From: CAYSCX01 sp964429575
GTDB taxonomy: Bacteria > Desulfobacterota > Binatia > Binatales > Binataceae
Length of the DNA stretch: 64,000 nucleotides
NCBI GenBank assembly: GCA_964429575.1
Contig: CAYSCX010000001.1
Span: forward strand, 186,001 to 250,000
Direction: 5' to 3'
The notes below the pieces were generated by a model. The model had not been told where the DNA came from and searched no databases. It saw nothing but the letters and a program-made list of their open reading frames with translations. Position 1 is the first letter of the stretch. Every line of letters begins with the position of its first letter. Shown here one piece after another: positions 1 through 9,518 of this stretch. A program made the translations under genes and the position numbers.

Positions 1-987
1 GCGAAAATCGAGGACGCTTACATCCTGATCAACGAGAAGAAGATCTCGTCGATGAAGGATCTGCTGCCGATCCTCGAGACCATCGCGAAGGCCGGCAAGC
101 CGTTCCTGCTGATCGCGGAGGACGTCGAGGGCGAGGCGCTCGCGACGCTGGTGGTGAACAAGATTCGCGGCACGCTGGCGTGCATCGCGGTCAAGGCACC
201 CGGGTTCGGCGACCGCCGCAAGGCCATGCTCGAGGACATCGCGACCCTGACCGGCGGCCGCGTGATAGCCGAGGAACTGGGCATCAAGCTGGAGAGCGTC
301 ACCCTGCAGGACCTCGGCCGTGCGAAGCGGCTGGTGGTGGACAAGGACAACACCACCATCATCGATGGCGCGGGCAAGAAGTCTGATATCGAGGGGCGCA
401 TCAAGCAGATCCGCGCTCAGATCGAGGAGACCACCTCGGATTACGACCGCGAGAAGCTGCAAGAGCGGCTGGCGAAGCTGGTCGGCGGCGTCGCGGTTGT
501 CAGGGTTGGTGCGGCAACCGAAATCGAGCTTAAGGAGAAGAAGGCGCGCGTCGAGGATGCGCTGCACGCCACTCGTGCGGCGGTCGAAGAGGGCGTCGTG
601 CCGGGCGGCGGCGTGGCGCTGATTCGCGCGCTGAGCACGCTTGAGAATATGCGCGCCGGCGAGGACGAAAAGGTCGGCATCCAGATCATCAGGAAGGCGC
701 TCGAGGAGCCGGCCCGCTGGATCGCGCAGAATGCCGGCTGGGAGGGCTCAGTCGTGGTCGACAAGGTCAAGAACAACAAGGGGCCGTTCGGATTCAATGC
801 GGCCAGCGAGGAGTTCGAGGACCTAATGAAGGCCGGCATCATCGACCCGACTAAGGTCGTGCGCAGCGCGCTGCAGAATGCGGCGTCGGTTGCGAGCCTG
901 CTACTGACGACAGAGTGCATGATCGCCGAGAAGCCCGACGAGAGGCAGGGCGCACCGGGCATGCCCCCGGGCGGCGGCATGATGTAA
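1..987 (+). CDS. groEL: Chaperonin GroEL (Hsp60), 3' part only
   Basis: The reading frame is open from base 1, so the 5' end lies outside the window; 328 residues are present, against about 540 in the full family. GroEL forms the cytosolic double-ring folding chamber with GroES. Visible hallmarks are the apical-domain segment DVEGEALATLVVNK, the segment APGFGDRRKAMLEDIA, the equatorial motif VVPGGGVALIRA and the Gly/Met-rich tail ending GGGMM typical of GroEL C termini. The first ATG in frame (52) is internal to the protein and is not the start. An intrinsic-terminator-like hairpin follows. The assignment is close to certain; groES would be expected upstream, outside the window. Confidence 0.97.
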   Translation, partial: AKIEDAYILINEKKISSMKDLLPILETIAKAGKPFLLIAEDVEGEALATLVVNKIRGTLACIAVKAPGFGDRRKAMLEDIATLTGGRVIAEELGIKLESVTLQDLGRAKRLVVDKDNTTIIDGAGKKSDIEGRIKQIRAQIEETTSDYDREKLQERLAKLVGGVAVVRVGAATEIELKEKKARVEDALHATRAAVEEGVVPGGGVALIRALSTLENMRAGEDEKVGIQIIRKALEEPARWIAQNAGWEGSVVVDKVKNNKGPFGFNAASEEFEDLMKAGIIDPTKVVRSALQNAASVASLLLTTECMIAEKPDERQGAPGMPPGGGMM

Positions 988-1047
988 CCACGCGAGCTTG
1001 TGCGGTCTCACGCGCTAGCGCGCGGGACGGTTGTAGATTCAAGTGAT

Positions 1048-1083
1048 GCGGCGGGGTCGAAAGGCTCCGCCGCTTCGCATTTT
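1048..1083 (+). terminator. Intrinsic terminator after groEL
   Basis: A perfect 7-bp GC stem, GCGGCGG (1048-1054) with CCGCCGC (1067-1073), is followed by TTCGCATTTT. It lies 60 bp after the groEL stop and just before the convergent stop of the helicase gene on the minus strand. The T run is interrupted, so strength is uncertain. Confidence 0.6.
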
Positions 1084-4000
1084 CAGGACGGCTGCCAACA
1101 TCGCGCGACATATCCGCATCTGAGTTGGCGGCAGACCTCAGGCGACGCGGGTTTCTTCGGGTAGTCGGACTGCGCACGAGCGTCGAGCATCGCACTCCCG
1201 AGGTCGCGCAGTTGCTCGCGGATCTCATCGGGCGAAGGCAGCCGCACCTCGATGCGTTTCAGTGCGTCGCGCAGGTACATGAGCTCGGTACGCACCTGTC
1301 GATCAGGATTCGCCTCTTGAACCGCGACGGCATACGCACGCAGCTGGATCTCATAGCCCGCGGGATCATCATCGGCGCGCGCGTACTTGTAATCTCGCAC
1401 GATGAGCGCGCCATCGGATTCAGCGAGGAGGTCGATTTGCCCGCGGATGAAAAGAGTGAAGTCACTGTCGTCGGCAATGCGCAGGAAGAACGGCAGTTCG
1501 CGGCCGATGATCGTTTCCGTTGGTGAGGCGCGCTCGCGTTCGTCAGCGTAGCGAGTAAGGTCGCGCGCGATGTCGGCGAGGTTATTGCTATCGACTGCGG
1601 CGCCCGCCGCCAGCCGACGCACGAGCTCCTGGATTTCATCAAGCGCGATATGACGGCCGAGCCGGGGCGCGAGAAGCTCGAGTGCCGCGTGGGCGAGCGA
1701 ACCCGCTTCCAGAGCGGAGCCGCCAGGATCGGATCCCGCGCCGGCGCGGGTGCCTTCGGGCAGCATCAGCACGCGGCGGAACATGTACTGGCGCGGGCAG
1801 CGGTCGAAATCGGCCAGAGCGGTCGGGCTGGTGGTGAGTTCGTTATCCGGCGAAGGCGAGAATGCGATGCGACGCTTGGCGAGATCCGCGTACCCTGGCG
1901 CGAGCCGCCCGGGCGCCGTGCGTGCTTCTACGACGGACGGCACCGAAGATGCCGTGATGCGAACCAGCATGAGGTGCGAGCCCGCAACCTCGACGGGTTG
2001 TTCGGGAGCGGAGGATTCGAGGAATGTGTCGACCCGATCCTTGCCAATGAAATCGCGAACCTGCCTCGACCAGGCGCCGTCGTCGCTTTCGCTGAGGACG
2101 AGACGGTCCCGTGCGCGCGTAATCGCGACGTACAGCAGACGGTCCGCTTCCGCATCTTCTTCGTCCTGTTCGGCGGCGCGGTGCTCGTCCAGTAGCGGAT
2201 TTGGGAGCGGCTGATGGCCGCTGCCGACGGTCTCACAAAGTATCAGTCCGCGATCGCGAGACAACGCGTAGTTGGAGTAGTCGCGGTACGGTCTGCGGCC
2301 CATGTCGACGACAATCGTCACCGGAAACTCCAGCCCCTTCGCCTGGTGGATGGTCATCAGCCGCACCACATTCTCGGATTCGCCGAGAATCTGTGCCTGC
2401 GCCTCGCGCGGTTCGTCCTGGACCAGCTGACGGAGGGAGGCAACAAACTCGGCGAAGCCAAAGATGCCGTGCAACTCAAACGCGCGGGCGCGCTCCACGA
2501 GCTTTCGCACATTCGCGACACGCTGTCGGCCTCGGCTTTGCCCCAGCAGCACGGATTCGAAGCCGGTCAGCTCGAGCGTACGCTCGATGATATCCGCGAC
2601 CGGAGTGCGCTCCCGCATGGAGCGCAGTGCAGTCAGCGCGCGCTGTGCCCGCGTTGCGTCATCGCGGCCGACCGTCAGCCACTCAAAGGTCTCGGGCTTG
2701 TCGTTGAATAACCCAGCGAGCGTGCGTGGACCGGGGCGGCCTTCCCGCCGCGCCTGATCGAGGTGAAATGCGATTTCGAGCAGACCCTGGTCCGAGAGCC
2801 CGAAGAGCGGGGAGCGAAGCGCCGCGGCGCGTGCGATCTCATCGCCTGGATCGTTGACTGCGCCAAGCAACGAAGCGAGATCGATGATTTCGCGGCAGCC
2901 GAAGAAACCCCGGCCATGCACGGTGTAGTAGTCGATACCCGCATCATCGAGAGCGCGCTCATAAGTAGCGACGTCCGTGAAGGCGCGGAACAGAATTGCG
3001 ATGTCGGACCAGCGAACCTCGCAAAGGTCTTTGAGCTTGCGGTCGAACACTTGAACGCCGTTCGAGACCATCGTGCGCAGACGCTGAGCGAGAAAGCGCG
3101 CTTCGATTTGACGTCGAGCAAGCGCGTCATCGCCGGCGCCTGTCGGCATGAGGCACACCTCCACTGCCGTGTGCCGATGGTCGCTGCGCGACTCGTGCGC
3201 GCGAAGCCGGTGTTCGTCGGCGAACTCAACTCGGTACTCGGCCGCAGGCTTCGCGCCGGGGCGCATCAGGTGCCCCGCGAGCGCGTTGACGAAATTCAAA
3301 ATCGCAGGAGTCGATCGACGGCTCACCGATAGCGGTAGTTCGCCGGGTACGGGAGTGAGCGGGGCGCGGAATACTCGGACGTCGGCGCCGCGGAAACGGT
3401 AGATGGACTGCTTTTCGTCGCCGACGACAAATAGCGCGGGCGTGGGCAGGCCGTCGCGCGGTTTGGTCAGCGCCACGACGACGGCGTGCTGGACCGGGTC
3501 GGTGTCCTGGTACTCATCGACGAGCAGCGCGCCGATGGAGTTGCGATATCGCGCGAGCACCTGGGGACTTTGCGCGAGGGTGTCGCGAGTGACGATTAGC
3601 AGATCGTCAAAGGTGACGACGCCTTGCGCGCGCTTGCGTGTTCTGACTTCGACGACGATTCGCGCGATGAGATTCGCCGCATCGCGGATACGAGGCACTG
3701 CGCGGCGGGCTCCATAGGCCTGTTCGAGGAGGTCGATGAGACCGGGTGCATCTGTCCGCCTTTTGCGGCGTCGAATCGCGAGCACCGGTTCCTTCTGGCG
3801 CGACGCCGCGTTCGGCAGTAGCTGCTCGAGTTCGTCGAGTGCATCAAAATCATCCGAATCGCTGCGTTCGTCGATTTGGTCGATGGCTTTGCGCAGCGCG
3901 CGCCAGCGAGCGCGAAGTTCATCGACCGCTGTCTGCGCCGCCGCCGTCAAATCGTTGCGCGCTGCGAGTTCATCGACCTGCGTACAGAGCGCGCGAGCGC

Positions 4001-4664
4001 ACGCTGCAATGTCGAAGCGCTTGCCGACATCGGCCCCGGTGCGGGCGGCAGATTCGATCAGCCATTCGGGCGGACGCCCCAATCGATCGAAATCGCGCAC
4101 CAGATCCATGACAATTTCAATTGCGCCCTTGCCGCGGCCGGCGCCACGCAGCGTGCAAGACGCGACCAGGTGGCGGGCGGCCGAATCGCCGCGCCGAACC
4201 GCAGCGACGAGGAATTCCTCGCAGGTCTCCTCCAGGAATGTGTGGCTGTCGAACTCATCGAGAACGTCGAAGCCTGGATCAAGGCGTGCCTCAAGGGGAT
4301 TCTCGCGCAGGATTCGCGAGCAAAAGCCGTGAATTGTTGAGATGCGCGCTAGCGGAAGCAGGCGCCGCGCGCGCGAGAGCCGCTCACGGAGCGCATCGTC
4401 ACGCGCGCCTCGTATTCGAGTCTCGAGGACCTGCGCGATACGCATGCGCATGTCGTAGGTCGCTTTTTCCGTGAACGTGATCGCGGCGATTTGCTCGGGC
4501 GAGAGCGGCTCCGCGCCCGCAATGTCGCCGGCGAGCAGTGCGATGAATCGATGCGCCAGGACTTCGGTCTTGCCGGAGCCCGCGCCCGCGCGCACGCGAA
4601 CGTTGCCTGGCGCTAGCACCACGGCCTGCTGTTGCGGCGTCAGCTCAATTTGCTCGGTGCTCAT
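1083..4664 (-). CDS. addA: UvrD/REP-family helicase with C-terminal RecB-type nuclease (AddA-like)
   Basis: This 1193-residue protein is probably the helicase-nuclease subunit of an AddAB-type double-strand-break resection complex. Walker A (AGAGSGKT) is at residues 26-33, the DEXQ-type motif LLVDEYQDTD near 380, GDEKQSIYRFRGAD near 420, TIHQAKGLEFP near 775 and LYVAITRARDRL near 845. The C terminus carries a PD-(D/E)XK nuclease signature (RDYKYA then QLRAYA, near 1091-1110). An upstream Cys (DRCPRQY) plus C-x4-C-x5-C at the extreme C terminus suggest an iron-sulfur staple as in AddB/AdnAB nucleases. The open frame reaches 4775, but the ATG at 4664 lies 4 bp after the upstream addB-like stop and fits the family N terminus. 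It forms an operon with that gene. Confidence 0.88.
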   Translation of the reverse strand: MSTEQIELTPQQQAVVLAPGNVRVRAGAGSGKTEVLAHRFIALLAGDIAGAEPLSPEQIAAITFTEKATYDMRMRIAQVLETRIRGARDDALRERLSRARRLLPLARISTIHGFCSRILRENPLEARLDPGFDVLDEFDSHTFLEETCEEFLVAAVRRGDSAARHLVASCTLRGAGRGKGAIEIVMDLVRDFDRLGRPPEWLIESAARTGADVGKRFDIAACARALCTQVDELAARNDLTAAAQTAVDELRARWRALRKAIDQIDERSDSDDFDALDELEQLLPNAASRQKEPVLAIRRRKRRTDAPGLIDLLEQAYGARRAVPRIRDAANLIARIVVEVRTRKRAQGVVTFDDLLIVTRDTLAQSPQVLARYRNSIGALLVDEYQDTDPVQHAVVVALTKPRDGLPTPALFVVGDEKQSIYRFRGADVRVFRAPLTPVPGELPLSVSRRSTPAILNFVNALAGHLMRPGAKPAAEYRVEFADEHRLRAHESRSDHRHTAVEVCLMPTGAGDDALARRQIEARFLAQRLRTMVSNGVQVFDRKLKDLCEVRWSDIAILFRAFTDVATYERALDDAGIDYYTVHGRGFFGCREIIDLASLLGAVNDPGDEIARAAALRSPLFGLSDQGLLEIAFHLDQARREGRPGPRTLAGLFNDKPETFEWLTVGRDDATRAQRALTALRSMRERTPVADIIERTLELTGFESVLLGQSRGRQRVANVRKLVERARAFELHGIFGFAEFVASLRQLVQDEPREAQAQILGESENVVRLMTIHQAKGLEFPVTIVVDMGRRPYRDYSNYALSRDRGLILCETVGSGHQPLPNPLLDEHRAAEQDEEDAEADRLLYVAITRARDRLVLSESDDGAWSRQVRDFIGKDRVDTFLESSAPEQPVEVAGSHLMLVRITASSVPSVVEARTAPGRLAPGYADLAKRRIAFSPSPDNELTTSPTALADFDRCPRQYMFRRVLMLPEGTRAGAGSDPGGSALEAGSLAHAALELLAPRLGRHIALDEIQELVRRLAAGAAVDSNNLADIARDLTRYADERERASPTETIIGRELPFFLRIADDSDFTLFIRGQIDLLAESDGALIVRDYKYARADDDPAGYEIQLRAYAVAVQEANPDRQVRTELMYLRDALKRIEVRLPSPDEIREQLRDLGSAMLDARAQSDYPKKPASPEVCRQLRCGYVARCWQPS

Positions 4665-4668
4665 CGGG

Positions 4669-7600
4669 TCATTCGCGCGCGGTTCGCTTCTCGTACCGGC
4701 ACACCGTGCGGAACGGGCAGTAGTTGCTGCACTCGTACGGGTCGACGTCGAAGCGCCCGTCGAGCGCCTCGACAACGAGATCGATGATGCGGGTTGGAAC
4801 CGGCGCTCCCACTCCTTCGATCAGCGCGCGTGGAACCGTAAAGATCGCGCTTTTTTCACGCGACTTGAGGACCAGGTAGCCGGATTCGATCGTGGCGTCG
4901 CGTGCAAGCTCGGATGCCCGCGGATCCATGACGCCAAGCAAATAGACGGGTAACTGGAAGCGTGTGACGCCGAATTCGCCGCGGGCGGTGTTGGCGGCCT
5001 TGCGCCAGGTGTCGAGCGCGCGTGAAGTCTTGTAATCGATCACGCGAATGCGATCGATGACTCCGCCCTCGTTGCGGTAGACTTCGAGACGGTCATAGCG
5101 GCCGCGGACGGTGACGTCGACGCGCACATCGGCGGCTGCGGCGCGGTGGTCGCGCACCACAGCCGAGACCTCGCCCTCGGTCGTTAGCTCGCGCCCTTCA
5201 TGGTCCGCGGCATGGCCGACCTCCCAGAGCACGAGTTCGCGCACCAGGAGGCGGACGTTTGACCACTTGATGTCAAAGAAAGCGGCGTCACGCGCCTTGG
5301 TCTTTTCGAGGTCGTAACGGGATTCGAGAAATCGGTCGGCGCGCTCCAGTGCAGTGTGTCGATTGGAAAAATCGAGGCCCGCCAACAGCAGATCAGCGAG
5401 CAGTGAGTGGGCCAGGGTGCCTTCTTCCAGCGCGCTGGGCTCGTAGTCCAACTCCTCGTCCTCGGTGAGGCGCAAGATGCGCGCGGCAAAGAACTTGAAG
5501 CCGCACACCGCGAGTTCATCGAGAAATCCGGCCCGCCAATGGCGCGGAGCGGCGGAATTGCCTAGCAACAGTTGGCGCAATCGCCAATCGCCAGCGACGC
5601 GGCCGTCGAAGTATCCGGCGAGGCCCGCCTTGACCGGATCGCAGGTAATTTCTCTTCGCTCCTCGCGGCTGGGCAAAGCGAAATAGCCCGCGCGGGCGCG
5701 CTCTGCGTCGATGCGGCGCGCTATCGAGGCGAGTTCGTCTGGGGCGGCGACGCTCTTCGCCAGTGCGGACGCGAGCGCCTCCGACTCGACGGCATGAGCC
5801 AGGAATTCCTGCACCGTGAAACACTCATCGATACTCGGATTCAGTTCCTCGGGGGCGAGCTTGAGCAGTGTTTTTTCGGCCAAGGCGTTCTCATCGCCGC
5901 CAACAACTGCAATAACCTGGTCAACGAACGGCGAGCGGGCGAGCGGAGCGCCGGCTGCATCGGCGGTCGAGTACGTGAGCACCAGTTCGCGCGCCGGCAT
6001 CGAGACCGCCAGGAAGAACAGGAACGCGTCGATGCGGTTGTATTCGTAGCGGGTGCGGAGGATACGGCCGAGGATCGGTGGAGCGTGGGGGCTCAGCCGC
6101 TTGCGAAGCGGAGCTGCGAGCGCGCGGTTCAGCTTGAGCTTCAACGCATCCGCGATGACGGGGTCTTCGTTGTGGTAGTGAGGGAAGACTTCGTCGTTCA
6201 GGCCGACGACGAATACGAGATCGAAATCCAGGCCGCGCGCATCGTCGACCGAGAGCGCCTGTACCGCTCGAGCAGGCTCGGCGGGATAGTCGTCGCGTGG
6301 CGCCTCGGTAAGCGCCAGTTCGACAACGTCGGCAAACTCATCGGAACTTACAGTTCGACCGGGCGAGACCAGGCCGGCGTCGCGTGAGAGCGCATCGAGA
6401 ACGGAGTTAAGCGCGGCGATGTGGCGCAAGGTCTCGTCGTCGCCATCGACGCCGGTGGCCTCAGCGAAGCCGAGCCGCGCGAGGGTGGAGCGCAAGCGAT
6501 CGACCTGCGCCGCAACAGTCGCAGGCTCGGCGAGCGGGCGGAGCAGTGCAAACATGCTCGAGAACGCCGCGCGCGAACGCTCGGCGCGCTCGAGCGAATT
6601 CTTCAACCCGGCGCACCGGTCCGAGTCGGGTGCAAGCGCAGCGAGATCGTCCACGAGGCGTGCACACAACGATTCTATGCACTCGTCGAGCGGCTTGGTT
6701 GATTCGTCAATAAAGCCGGCGCCAGCGACAACCGAACGAAACCGGCGGGCGTTGTGCGAGATGAAGCCGGAGTCAAGCAGACGGATGAGCGCGTCGCGGC
6801 GAAATCCGCCGAGCGGCATGCGCAGCAGGGCGAGCACGAAGCGCCCGACAGGTGAGCGCGCGAGCGACGGGCGATTCGCGAGATTGAGCGGGACGCGGTA
6901 GCGGCGCATCACGGCGCGGAGCTCGTCGCCGAACGGCGCCATGTCGCGCGCGACTATCGCGATGCGGTCGGGCGCGATTCTGTCACCGTCGGCCCGCTCG
7001 AGGACGCCGCGGATGAAACGTGCGACCTGCTCAAATTCGCGCGTTCGCGTGGGCGCTTCGATGATTCGCACGGTCGAGTCGTATGGCGGCGGCGTTGGTA
7101 GGTTCGGCGCGAAAATGTGCTCCAGGATGAAGTTGAGACGGCCGTCGCGTCCGCCCCGCCGCACGAAGGCGGGCAGGGTCTGGTCCGCAATCGATTCATC
7201 CTCGACGAAGCGATTCCAGGTGAGGCCCGGGAAGGTCGCGTCGTTTGCATCGTGCGGTGCAGCCTGAATTGTGATGGTCGCATCACCGAGGAGCCGGATC
7301 AGCGATGCGATGAGCATGTATTGGAGGAGACTGAGGTCGTAGATTTCGGCAACGTGCAGACGTGTCACGCCGTCGAGCAGGCGAGGGCGGGAGTCGGCGC
7401 GCTCGGCGCGGTGAAGGTCATTGACCACTGCAAGTTCGCGATCGTGACCGTCCGCGAGCGTGCGATCGGCGAGCAATTGTTCGTACGCTTCGAAAACGCG
7501 ACCTACCCATGTGATTCGGTCGATCTCGTGGGCCGCGAATCCATTGCGGGCTGAGTCATCGCAAGCGCGGAACAGATCCTTTGGTTCGATGGCGGCGCTC

Positions 7601-7884
7601 TTGAGTTGACGAATCGTACCGACCAGGCTCTCGACCAGCCCCGGACTCGATTCGAGGCCCGCTTGCTCGTCAAGGCGCTGATCGCGCATGACCGTGTCAA
7701 GCGCAAGTCGCTCGCCGCTTAGCGAGAGGGCGGCCCGGCGATCATCCAAATCTCTCCACAGCCGTTCGACCAATTCCTTGATGGTCATCGTGCTGTGGCC
7801 GAGCAGGACGCGTGAGCGGCTCTCGTCCTTGAGCACCCTCAGGACCTTGCGAGCGCTTGGGTAGATGGCGAGGGTTTCAGCCAC
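4669..7884 (-). CDS. addB: AddB-like PD-(D/E)XK nuclease / inactivated helicase subunit
   Basis: This 1071-residue partner of the downstream AddA-like helicase is probably the second subunit of the recombination nuclease. The C-terminal nuclease has a Cys near residue 794 (AVCGFKFF), the catalytic VIDYKTSRA near 950 and a C-x3-C-x5-C cluster near 1051 (CSNYCPFRTVC), the four-Cys arrangement of an iron-sulfur staple. VFVVGLNDEVFP is a helicase-like remnant. I see no Walker A in the N terminus, so it is unlikely to hydrolyse ATP. I chose the GTG at 7884 (reading VAETLAIYPSARK); the open frame extends 49 codons further without a family-like sequence. It is the first gene of the operon, and its stop is 4 bp from the addA start. 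Confidence 0.8.
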   Translation of the reverse strand: MAETLAIYPSARKVLRVLKDESRSRVLLGHSTMTIKELVERLWRDLDDRRAALSLSGERLALDTVMRDQRLDEQAGLESSPGLVESLVGTIRQLKSAAIEPKDLFRACDDSARNGFAAHEIDRITWVGRVFEAYEQLLADRTLADGHDRELAVVNDLHRAERADSRPRLLDGVTRLHVAEIYDLSLLQYMLIASLIRLLGDATITIQAAPHDANDATFPGLTWNRFVEDESIADQTLPAFVRRGGRDGRLNFILEHIFAPNLPTPPPYDSTVRIIEAPTRTREFEQVARFIRGVLERADGDRIAPDRIAIVARDMAPFGDELRAVMRRYRVPLNLANRPSLARSPVGRFVLALLRMPLGGFRRDALIRLLDSGFISHNARRFRSVVAGAGFIDESTKPLDECIESLCARLVDDLAALAPDSDRCAGLKNSLERAERSRAAFSSMFALLRPLAEPATVAAQVDRLRSTLARLGFAEATGVDGDDETLRHIAALNSVLDALSRDAGLVSPGRTVSSDEFADVVELALTEAPRDDYPAEPARAVQALSVDDARGLDFDLVFVVGLNDEVFPHYHNEDPVIADALKLKLNRALAAPLRKRLSPHAPPILGRILRTRYEYNRIDAFLFFLAVSMPARELVLTYSTADAAGAPLARSPFVDQVIAVVGGDENALAEKTLLKLAPEELNPSIDECFTVQEFLAHAVESEALASALAKSVAAPDELASIARRIDAERARAGYFALPSREERREITCDPVKAGLAGYFDGRVAGDWRLRQLLLGNSAAPRHWRAGFLDELAVCGFKFFAARILRLTEDEELDYEPSALEEGTLAHSLLADLLLAGLDFSNRHTALERADRFLESRYDLEKTKARDAAFFDIKWSNVRLLVRELVLWEVGHAADHEGRELTTEGEVSAVVRDHRAAAADVRVDVTVRGRYDRLEVYRNEGGVIDRIRVIDYKTSRALDTWRKAANTARGEFGVTRFQLPVYLLGVMDPRASELARDATIESGYLVLKSREKSAIFTVPRALIEGVGAPVPTRIIDLVVEALDGRFDVDPYECSNYCPFRTVCRYEKRTARE

Positions 7885-8157
7885 GGTGCCGCCGACTGAC
7901 CCTTGATAAGCGATGGTCAATGAATGTCGCGAAGACTCGCATCGGGTGTCTCGTAATGTGACGCCTTGTGACTTGGCTGAAACAAAACTGGCATCCGTAT
8001 GAAACTTTGAACACCGAATTCGGGTGCACACCTAAGCAATTTGTGGCTCAAGTTAGCTGGCCTACCCTTTGCTTTGGAAAAATGTCGAAGCGGGCGGTGC
8101 AGAGCGTATCGAGGCATGCAGTGTGACGCTCGCGCCAACAGCGCAGGAGTCGATTTC
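7885..8157. other. Divergent intergenic region, no gene seen
   Basis: These 273 bp, less GC-rich than their surroundings, separate the addB-like gene from the receiver-domain gene and presumably hold both promoters. I see a direct repeat of TGTGAC (two copies 11 bp apart around 7958-7975), but no confident promoter or regulator box. Confidence 0.4.
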
Positions 8158-8604
8158 ATGGCAATCCGAGTACTGATCGCGGACAGTTCCTGTTTGGAGC
8201 GCGACATCATCCGTCACCACTTGGAGTGCGCGGGATGCGAGGTGGTTGCCGAGTCCGAGACGGCCGAACAGGCTGCGCATCTCATTCGCACCGTGCATCC
8301 GGACGTTGTGACGCTAGATACCGAGCTTGGCAACGACGGTGACGCGCTTGAGCTATTCCGGATGATTCGACAGGAGTCCCCCGCCACGACCGTCATTATG
8401 GTCGAACCCAATGGCGTGAGCGAGGATCATTCCCGGTTCGTCGGCGCGGGCGCGCTCGATTGCGTGGTCGATCCGTTCGTCGGGCAGAGCTTCGAGCAGA
8501 TGCATCGTCGGCTCGCGGAACTCTACCCGGAACTGCGCCGCACGGCAGTCGGGCGAGCAGCAGCGCGTTGTGCGCCGCGCCCGGGTATTTCCCTGTCGCA
8601 GTAG
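8158..8604 (+). CDS. Degenerate receiver-domain (CheY-like) protein
   Basis: This 148-residue single-domain protein resembles response-regulator receivers. It has Asp9 in IADSS, the likely phospho-acceptor Asp54 in VVTLDTELG, and a C-terminal GALDCVVDPF matching the usual GADDYLVKPF. Two otherwise conserved switch residues differ: the Thr/Ser after beta-4 is Val82/Glu83 (IMVEPNG), and the Lys after beta-5 is Asp105. The second acidic residue of the pocket is Ser10. No output domain follows. The start is set by a Shine-Dalgarno CAGGAG eight bases before the ATG. It is convergent with the phosphoesterase gene 5 bp away. It may act as a phosphorylation-independent or atypical signalling module; no histidine kinase is nearby. 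Confidence 0.75.
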   Translation: MAIRVLIADSSCLERDIIRHHLECAGCEVVAESETAEQAAHLIRTVHPDVVTLDTELGNDGDALELFRMIRQESPATTVIMVEPNGVSEDHSRFVGAGALDCVVDPFVGQSFEQMHRRLAELYPELRRTAVGRAAARCAPRPGISLSQ

Positions 8605-8609
8605 TTCGC

Positions 8610-9365
8610 TCAGCGTTTGACGGCGATGCGATCCACGACGACGCCTTCGCCAGGGACGCATTGCACGTACGCAACCCAGCCCGAGTTTTCGCTCGAGTAG
8701 AACGGCGCGGGAGTGCCGCAGTAGATCGCGCGCGTCGAACCCTGCGAGACGTCGCCGAACACGTGGACGTGGCCGAGCGCGAGGTAGTCGTAGCCGGTGG
8801 CGGCGATCTCAAGGGGCCGAATCGGGGATGAGCGTTCGAACTCGCCGTCATCCATCACGAAGCCGTGCGCCAATGCAATGTTCCACAAACCCGGTTCGGC
8901 GGCCGGCAGGCCGGAAAGCGGACGGTAGTCGGGTGAATGCTCCACGAGCGCTCGTCCCCACACGCGCGCGGCCAGGTCGGGAAAATTGAGAGAGCGGCCC
9001 TCAGGCTCGAGGATCAGATGAAGGTTCTCAGGCAACGACGACGGCGCGAGTCCGGCATATATGGAACGTTCGTCATGCGCGTCGTGGTTGCCCGGAATCA
9101 TCACGACCGGCATGCGCGCACTGCCGATGGTCGAAAGCGCGAACGCGAGTCCCTCGCCGCTGACGCGGCTCGAGTCGAAAAGGTCGCCGACGATTAGCAG
9201 CAGGTCGGCGTCGCGCTGATTGGCGAGGTCGATCACGTCAGCGAACGCCTCGCGAATCTTGGAGCGCAACTCGTCGCCGCGTGGGCCCGAGCCAAAGGTA
9301 TCGCTCTCCAAATGGACGTCGGAAGTGTGGACCAGGCGAAGCGGACGATGAGGATGCTGTGGCAA
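8610..9365 (-). CDS. SbcD/YhaO-like DNA repair metallophosphoesterase
   Basis: Calcineurin-like phosphoesterase with the ordered metal-binding motifs SDVH, GDLFD, PGNHD, an AHG segment and GHVH, all expected for a dinuclear Mn/Fe nuclease of the Mre11/SbcD/YhaO type. At about 251 residues it is shorter than full SbcD (about 400) and lacks a clear capping domain, so it could be a stand-alone exonuclease or phosphodiesterase. No SbcC-type ATPase lies next to it. I chose the TTG at 9365, which has GGGAG six bases upstream and reads directly into PQHPHRPLRLVHTSD. A GTG at 9407 is the alternative, giving 265 residues. It is divergent from the DAHP synthase gene. Confidence 0.75.
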   Translation of the reverse strand: MPQHPHRPLRLVHTSDVHLESDTFGSGPRGDELRSKIREAFADVIDLANQRDADLLLIVGDLFDSSRVSGEGLAFALSTIGSARMPVVMIPGNHDAHDERSIYAGLAPSSLPENLHLILEPEGRSLNFPDLAARVWGRALVEHSPDYRPLSGLPAAEPGLWNIALAHGFVMDDGEFERSSPIRPLEIAATGYDYLALGHVHVFGDVSQGSTRAIYCGTPAPFYSSENSGWVAYVQCVPGEGVVVDRIAVKR

Positions 9366-9518
9366 GTTGGTCTCCCAGTGGCGCCCCGCATCGTCGCGGG
9401 AGCACACCTGATTCCAGTCGCTATGTCGATACTATAGAGTTCCTGTTTACTATTCTATTCCGCACGTTTCCACGGCGACTTAATGCCGGGGCAACGCGAC
9501 GTTCGAGGAGTTTCACGC

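Noticed and set aside
7885..8031. 49-codon N-terminal extension of the AddB-like protein
   Set aside because: The added residues are Cys/Arg/Ser-rich and unlike the family; GTG 7884 is more consistent.
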